Source: Victivallales bacterium
Lineage (GTDB): Bacteria; Verrucomicrobiota; Lentisphaeria; Oligosphaerales; Oligosphaeraceae
Direction of reading: 5' to 3'
Length of the DNA: 64,000 bases
Assembly: GCA_017535315.1 (NCBI GenBank)
Contig: JAFXUD010000069.1
Span: 1-64,000, forward strand
A program made the position numbers and the translations under genes. Shown here in pieces: positions 61,800 to 64,000 of this stretch (positions are counted from its first letter, which is position 1; the number at the start of each line of letters is the position of its first letter). The notes beneath the pieces are model-generated. The model did no database searches, was not told where the DNA came from, and saw nothing but the letters and a program-made list of their open reading frames with translations.

Positions 61800-62261
61800 T
61801 CACATTCCCCCCTCTTCGTCTGCCTCGTCGTCAAGCGGAAAATCAGCGCAGGGGAGAAGTTCCGCAAACTTGCTACGCACCAGGTGTACTAAATCGACAA
61901 GCGCCCCTATCCAGGCGGCGATGCGGTCGCCCGATTCAAAAAGCTCAGCAGGACGGTTGTCGTGGGCGATGACATACCGCGTCCCCAAGTCCATGGAAAC
62001 GGAGAAGCCTCCATTCGGGGCGTTCAGTTCATTCAGTGCAAGAAGCGCACGGGCACGTTTGTCCTGGAACTGGTCTTCGGGAGCATAGCCGACCACCGTC
62101 CAGACGACCACGACATCAGACTCGTCCATATAGTCGATTTCGACTTCAAGCGTACTGTCCACCGTGAATGTGCAACGTCCATCTTCTAGGGCAAGTTCTG
62201 TTCCGAGTTTTTCACCAAACTCGTTGAGAGCCATAGCAAAGGCATCCCGTAAAGCCATCAT
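61800..62261 (-). CDS. CesT-like type III secretion chaperone
   Basis: 153 residues, acidic (tail DEADEEGGM). Fold order alpha-beta-beta-beta-alpha-beta-beta-alpha fits the CesT/SycE class: helix ALRDAFAMALNEFGEKLG, strands around CTFTVDSTLEVEIDY and VVVVWTVVGYAP, the conserved LLALNELNAPNGGFSVSMD segment, and a final amphipathic helix AAWIGALVDLVHLVRSKF. The family is known to bind N-terminal segments of secreted effectors. GGAGG precedes the ATG. Its start overlaps the upstream chaperone's stop (ATGA), and its own stop is one base from the large substrate's start. Confidence 0.8.
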   Translation of the reverse strand: MMALRDAFAMALNEFGEKLGTELALEDGRCTFTVDSTLEVEIDYMDESDVVVVWTVVGYAPEDQFQDKRARALLALNELNAPNGGFSVSMDLGTRYVIAHDNRPAELFESGDRIAAWIGALVDLVHLVRSKFAELLPCADFPLDDEADEEGGM

Positions 62262-62683
62262 CTTACCACCTCCGTTTCAGTCAGGGATGAATTAAAGCGT
62301 TTCTGCCAGTCAAACAGTGTGCGAAGAAAACCATTGATATAACCACGGAATTCGCTCTCATCCGCAAAGGCACCAGCATCAAAGCGGTCAGTCAAATAGA
62401 CGGCGTTTTCATCTAGGTTCAGCGAGAGCACCGCTCCTTCGGTGCCTCTCCAGAAGAGATTACCCTCAAGGGCCGCCTCTGCAAAATCGACTGGACACTT
62501 GTGCCCGTCCGACAAACCGACCAATGCGCGGCAGTAGGCCACCTCCGTCTCCCCGCCAGGCGCAAAAAAACTGAGCGTTTCGCCATTTGCTTCCAGAGTG
62601 AATCCGAACTCTTCTTCGGAGACCGCGTCGGGCGGCGCTATATTCATGGCCATGTCGGCCAGTCGTTGAAGTCTGTCTATCAT
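62258..62683 (-). CDS. CesT-like type III secretion chaperone
   Basis: 141 residues, acidic, diverged from the neighbouring chaperone but of the same layout: a helix at the start, strands around EFGFTLEANGETLSFF, the conserved FAEAALEGNLFWRGTEGAVLSLNLD region and a last helix GYINGFLRTLFDWQKRF. The start at 62683 follows GGAG; a Met four codons earlier contains that ribosome site. First gene of a leftward three-gene operon. Having two chaperones suggests a heterodimer or one per region of the large substrate. Confidence 0.72.
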   Translation of the reverse strand: MIDRLQRLADMAMNIAPPDAVSEEEFGFTLEANGETLSFFAPGGETEVAYCRALVGLSDGHKCPVDFAEAALEGNLFWRGTEGAVLSLNLDENAVYLTDRFDAGAFADESEFRGYINGFLRTLFDWQKRFNSSLTETEVVR

Positions 62684-62890
62684 TATCCGCTCCATGAATA
62701 ACTGCTCACAATAATCGTTCTGTGTAACTATTCAGAAAATAATATGCCTATTATTATTCAGATTACAAGTGGGCATGTTAATTGAAAATCTAAGCGCACA
62801 GAATAAGAAAAGAATCGTTTGTTTTCAATCGACAGGGGCAAAAAAGGGAATTATATACTTTAGTTGCCGATTAGACTTTACCAACAGAGA

Positions 62891-63023
62891 AGGGCCGCGT
62901 AAGCGGCGGCAAGAGCATAGCCGTGGGTGGAGCGAAGCCGCGACAGCGGCGAAGCGAAACCCACGGTCAGATGCCTACCCCAGTCCCCGTGCGCCTTGCC
63001 GCATAGCGTAGCGGCAAGGCGCA
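62891..63023 (-). repeat. Three-hairpin dispersed element, copy C
   Basis: Same element as copies A and B but inverted. Hairpin 1 is GCGCCTTGCCGC and GCGGCAAGGCGC (62991-63022), a perfect 12-bp stem. Hairpin 2 is CCGTGGG at 62931-62937 with CCCACGG at 62960-62966. Hairpin 3 is CCGCGTAAGCGG around 62895-62906. The order and spacing agree with A and B when read on the minus strand. Confidence 0.8.
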
Positions 63024-63044
63024 TCCTGGTTATCGACCAGTGAG

Positions 63045-63146
63045 GGATAATTTCATCAGGAAACTCAAGTATATTCCCCCGAGGAGTTCCCAAAGCAGTG
63101 GAACTTTTGGATAATTTCATCAAGAAGCTCAAGTATATATTTTCCC
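63045..63146 (+). promoter_or_regulatory. Long direct repeat upstream of the rightward gene
   Basis: GGATAATTTCATCAGGAAACTC and the following AAGTATATTCCCCC (63045-63080) recur with few changes at 63109-63146; the period is 64 bp, about six helical turns. The second copy ends 30 bases before the putative -35. This is the layout of two activator sites on one face of the DNA. Confidence 0.65.
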
Positions 63147-63175
63147 CAAAAAAGCCATTTTTGAAGGTTACTTGT

Positions 63176-63203
63176 TTGCAATTGTGCTTTTAGCAATTAA
63201 AAT
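63176..63203 (+). promoter_or_regulatory. Putative promoter of the 78-residue gene
   Basis: TTGCAA (63176-63181) and TAAAAT (63198-63203), 16-bp spacer, 61 bases before the ATG. Visual match only; a TAATAC three bases further on is an alternative -10. Confidence 0.45.
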
Positions 63204-63263
63204 AATACATGGATTGAAGATTTGTGGGAGAAGTGTTGCTCTTTTATTACAGGAGAACCTACA

Positions 63264-63500
63264 ATGGCAGACAAACAAGAAATCTTCGCGGACGGCATCG
63301 GTCAGATTCACTTTGCGGGTGGGATGGTCCGCTTTGATCTCGTAACATTACAACCAGCAGAAGAGGGCAAGGCACCTGTTCCAGAATCTCATACGCGCCT
63401 CATCATGCCTCCCCAGGGCTTTCTCGCCGCCTTCAATAGTATGCAACAGCTTATCGACAAACTGGTCGATGCGGGCGTGCTGAAGAAGAACGCCAACTAA
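63264..63500 (+). CDS. Small conserved-looking protein of unknown function
   Basis: 78 residues; ATG preceded by AGGAGAACCTACA. Sequence layout: EIFADGIGQIHFAGGMVRFDLV, a beta-strand pair, then a helix MPPQGFLAAFNSMQQLIDKLVDAGV and a Lys-rich end. No signal peptide or membrane segment. From memory, a protein of this form occurs beside adhesin-secretion or glycosyltransferase genes in other bacteria, but no name can be given here. It runs just ahead of the TibC-like gene, with a 15-base gap. Confidence 0.75.
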   Translation: MADKQEIFADGIGQIHFAGGMVRFDLVTLQPAEEGKAPVPESHTRLIMPPQGFLAAFNSMQQLIDKLVDAGVLKKNAN

Positions 63501-63515
63501 GCAGAGGAGGTTTCC

Positions 63516-64000
63516 ATGCCTGATTTCACCATCAACCCGAGTTTCGGAACATCCGTCGGTAACTTCAGCATCAATGCCGCGGCACCTGCCACAAACGCTG
63601 CGCCTCCGCCTACACCGCCCAAATCGACGGGCGATCCCGATTTGGCACCTGGGCAGAAGCGTCCCGAGGGTGCTCAGAAGTCCATCTACGGCGAAATACC
63701 GCAGATTCCCGTGCTCGACGCGGTGGAGGGAATCAAGTTCGACTTCAACCATGGCATCCGCATCCTCTTCCCCCAGAATGGCAAGACTTACCATGTCACC
63801 TTCCTGGATATCGACACGGGTGTCATCCTCTATAGCAACGATACGGTACCTGGTGCCTTTATCACCTCCGTCAAGAAATTCTACATCAAGTTCCGCCTTA
63901 TCATCCACGAGAAGGGAAACGAAAAGCCCATCTTCGAGCATGACATGGATTTGACGGACAAGGAGGTCATGGTGCAGCTGCCCGTGGGCACCATTGGTGA
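63516..64000 (+). CDS. Autotransporter O-heptosyltransferase-like protein (partial, 3' end outside window)
   Basis: Only the first 161 codons are in the window; the frame is open at the edge. AGAGGAGG stands 9 bases before the ATG. A Pro/Ala-rich N-terminus (1-55) leads to a beta domain matching the start of AAH/TibC-type autotransporter heptosyltransferases: GIKFDFNHGIRILFPQ, VTFLDIDTGVILY, KKFYIKFRLIIHEKG, EHDMDLTDKEVMVQLPVGTIG. Those enzymes add heptose to Ser residues of self-associating autotransporters or of related large adhesins. The catalytic half must lie to the right, so the assignment rests on this N-terminal domain. Confidence 0.75.
   Translation, partial: MPDFTINPSFGTSVGNFSINAAAPATNAAPPPTPPKSTGDPDLAPGQKRPEGAQKSIYGEIPQIPVLDAVEGIKFDFNHGIRILFPQNGKTYHVTFLDIDTGVILYSNDTVPGAFITSVKKFYIKFRLIIHEKGNEKPIFEHDMDLTDKEVMVQLPVGTIG

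Larger units (their letters stand above)
62684..63263. other. 580-bp divergent regulatory spacer
   Basis: No protein-coding gene is supported here. From left to right it holds an AT-rich stretch with TTGTAA and TATTAT (18-bp spacer, minus strand) that could drive the chaperone operon, three-hairpin element C (62891-63023), a hairpin CTGGT-CGATA-ACCAG near 63028, a 64-bp-spaced direct repeat (63045-63146), and a promoter for the rightward gene. A short reading frame at 62769-63011 is a repeat translation and was not called. Confidence 0.75.

Noticed and set aside
62769-63132. Short frames of 80-84 codons in the divergent spacer
   Set aside because: They lie in element C and its flank and have no ribosome site.

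Overview
This window most likely comes from a Lentisphaerota-type bacterium (Victivallales-like, PVC superphylum). The inference rests on gene content, not on a marker search: very long secreted glycoside hydrolases, several xylose-isomerase-like sugar-phosphate isomerases, secreted esterases and sulfate-free CAZymes beside ordinary housekeeping genes, moderately high GC, and short spacers full of repeats. No rRNA, tRNA, CRISPR array, insertion sequence or prophage was seen.

Layout. 1-15 kb: a rightward 1603-residue GH2-like enzyme converges on a leftward cluster (ABC ATPase, sugar isomerase/epimerase, secreted beta-propeller, secreted GH16, arabinose/fucose-isomerase-like protein, SGNH hydrolase). 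15-21 kb: fabI, argD and a type I secretion pair (ABC exporter with a C39-like domain, HlyD-type adaptor). 21-28 kb: recO and a small-subunit pseudouridine synthase (translationally coupled), a degenerate histidine kinase fused to a receiver, a GH4 alpha-galactosidase-like enzyme, recA and nnr. 28-43 kb: a GHL6-like hydrolase, GH78 rhamnosidase, YibE/F membrane protein, alkaline phosphatase, ArfB, sugar isomerases, a secreted tyrosine phosphatase, a split chromate transporter, two unknowns and an acetylxylan-esterase-like protein. 43-58 kb: proA, a coupled operon of a CBM9-like protein with a lipoprotein and a secreted protein, alpha/beta hydrolases, deacetylase-like barrels, an M20 peptidase, mutL and a secreted TIM-barrel hydrolase. 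58-64 kb: a 1232-residue protein encoded behind two CesT-like type III secretion chaperones, then, divergently, a 78-residue protein and the start of an autotransporter O-heptosyltransferase-like (TibC/AAH) gene that runs off the right edge.

How the genes work together. Much of the window serves capture and breakdown of plant or mucus glycans: depolymerases and esterases are secreted, oligosaccharides are handled by cytosolic GH4/GH78 enzymes, and monosaccharides by the isomerases. The right end looks instead like a host- or surface-interaction module: a type III substrate with its chaperones, next to adhesin-glycosylation genes. The type I exporter at 17-21 kb could serve the same kind of surface protein, although no substrate or outer-membrane partner is present.

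The most unusual feature is the set of intergenic repeats. Three palindrome families (a roughly 135-bp three-hairpin element in three copies; CCTGTCCTGTG elements that begin at stop codons; GAGGTAATTTCAAAAC palindromes) and four short-period tandem arrays sit at gene ends and gene starts. Two of the arrays run up to a start codon that has no Shine-Dalgarno sequence.
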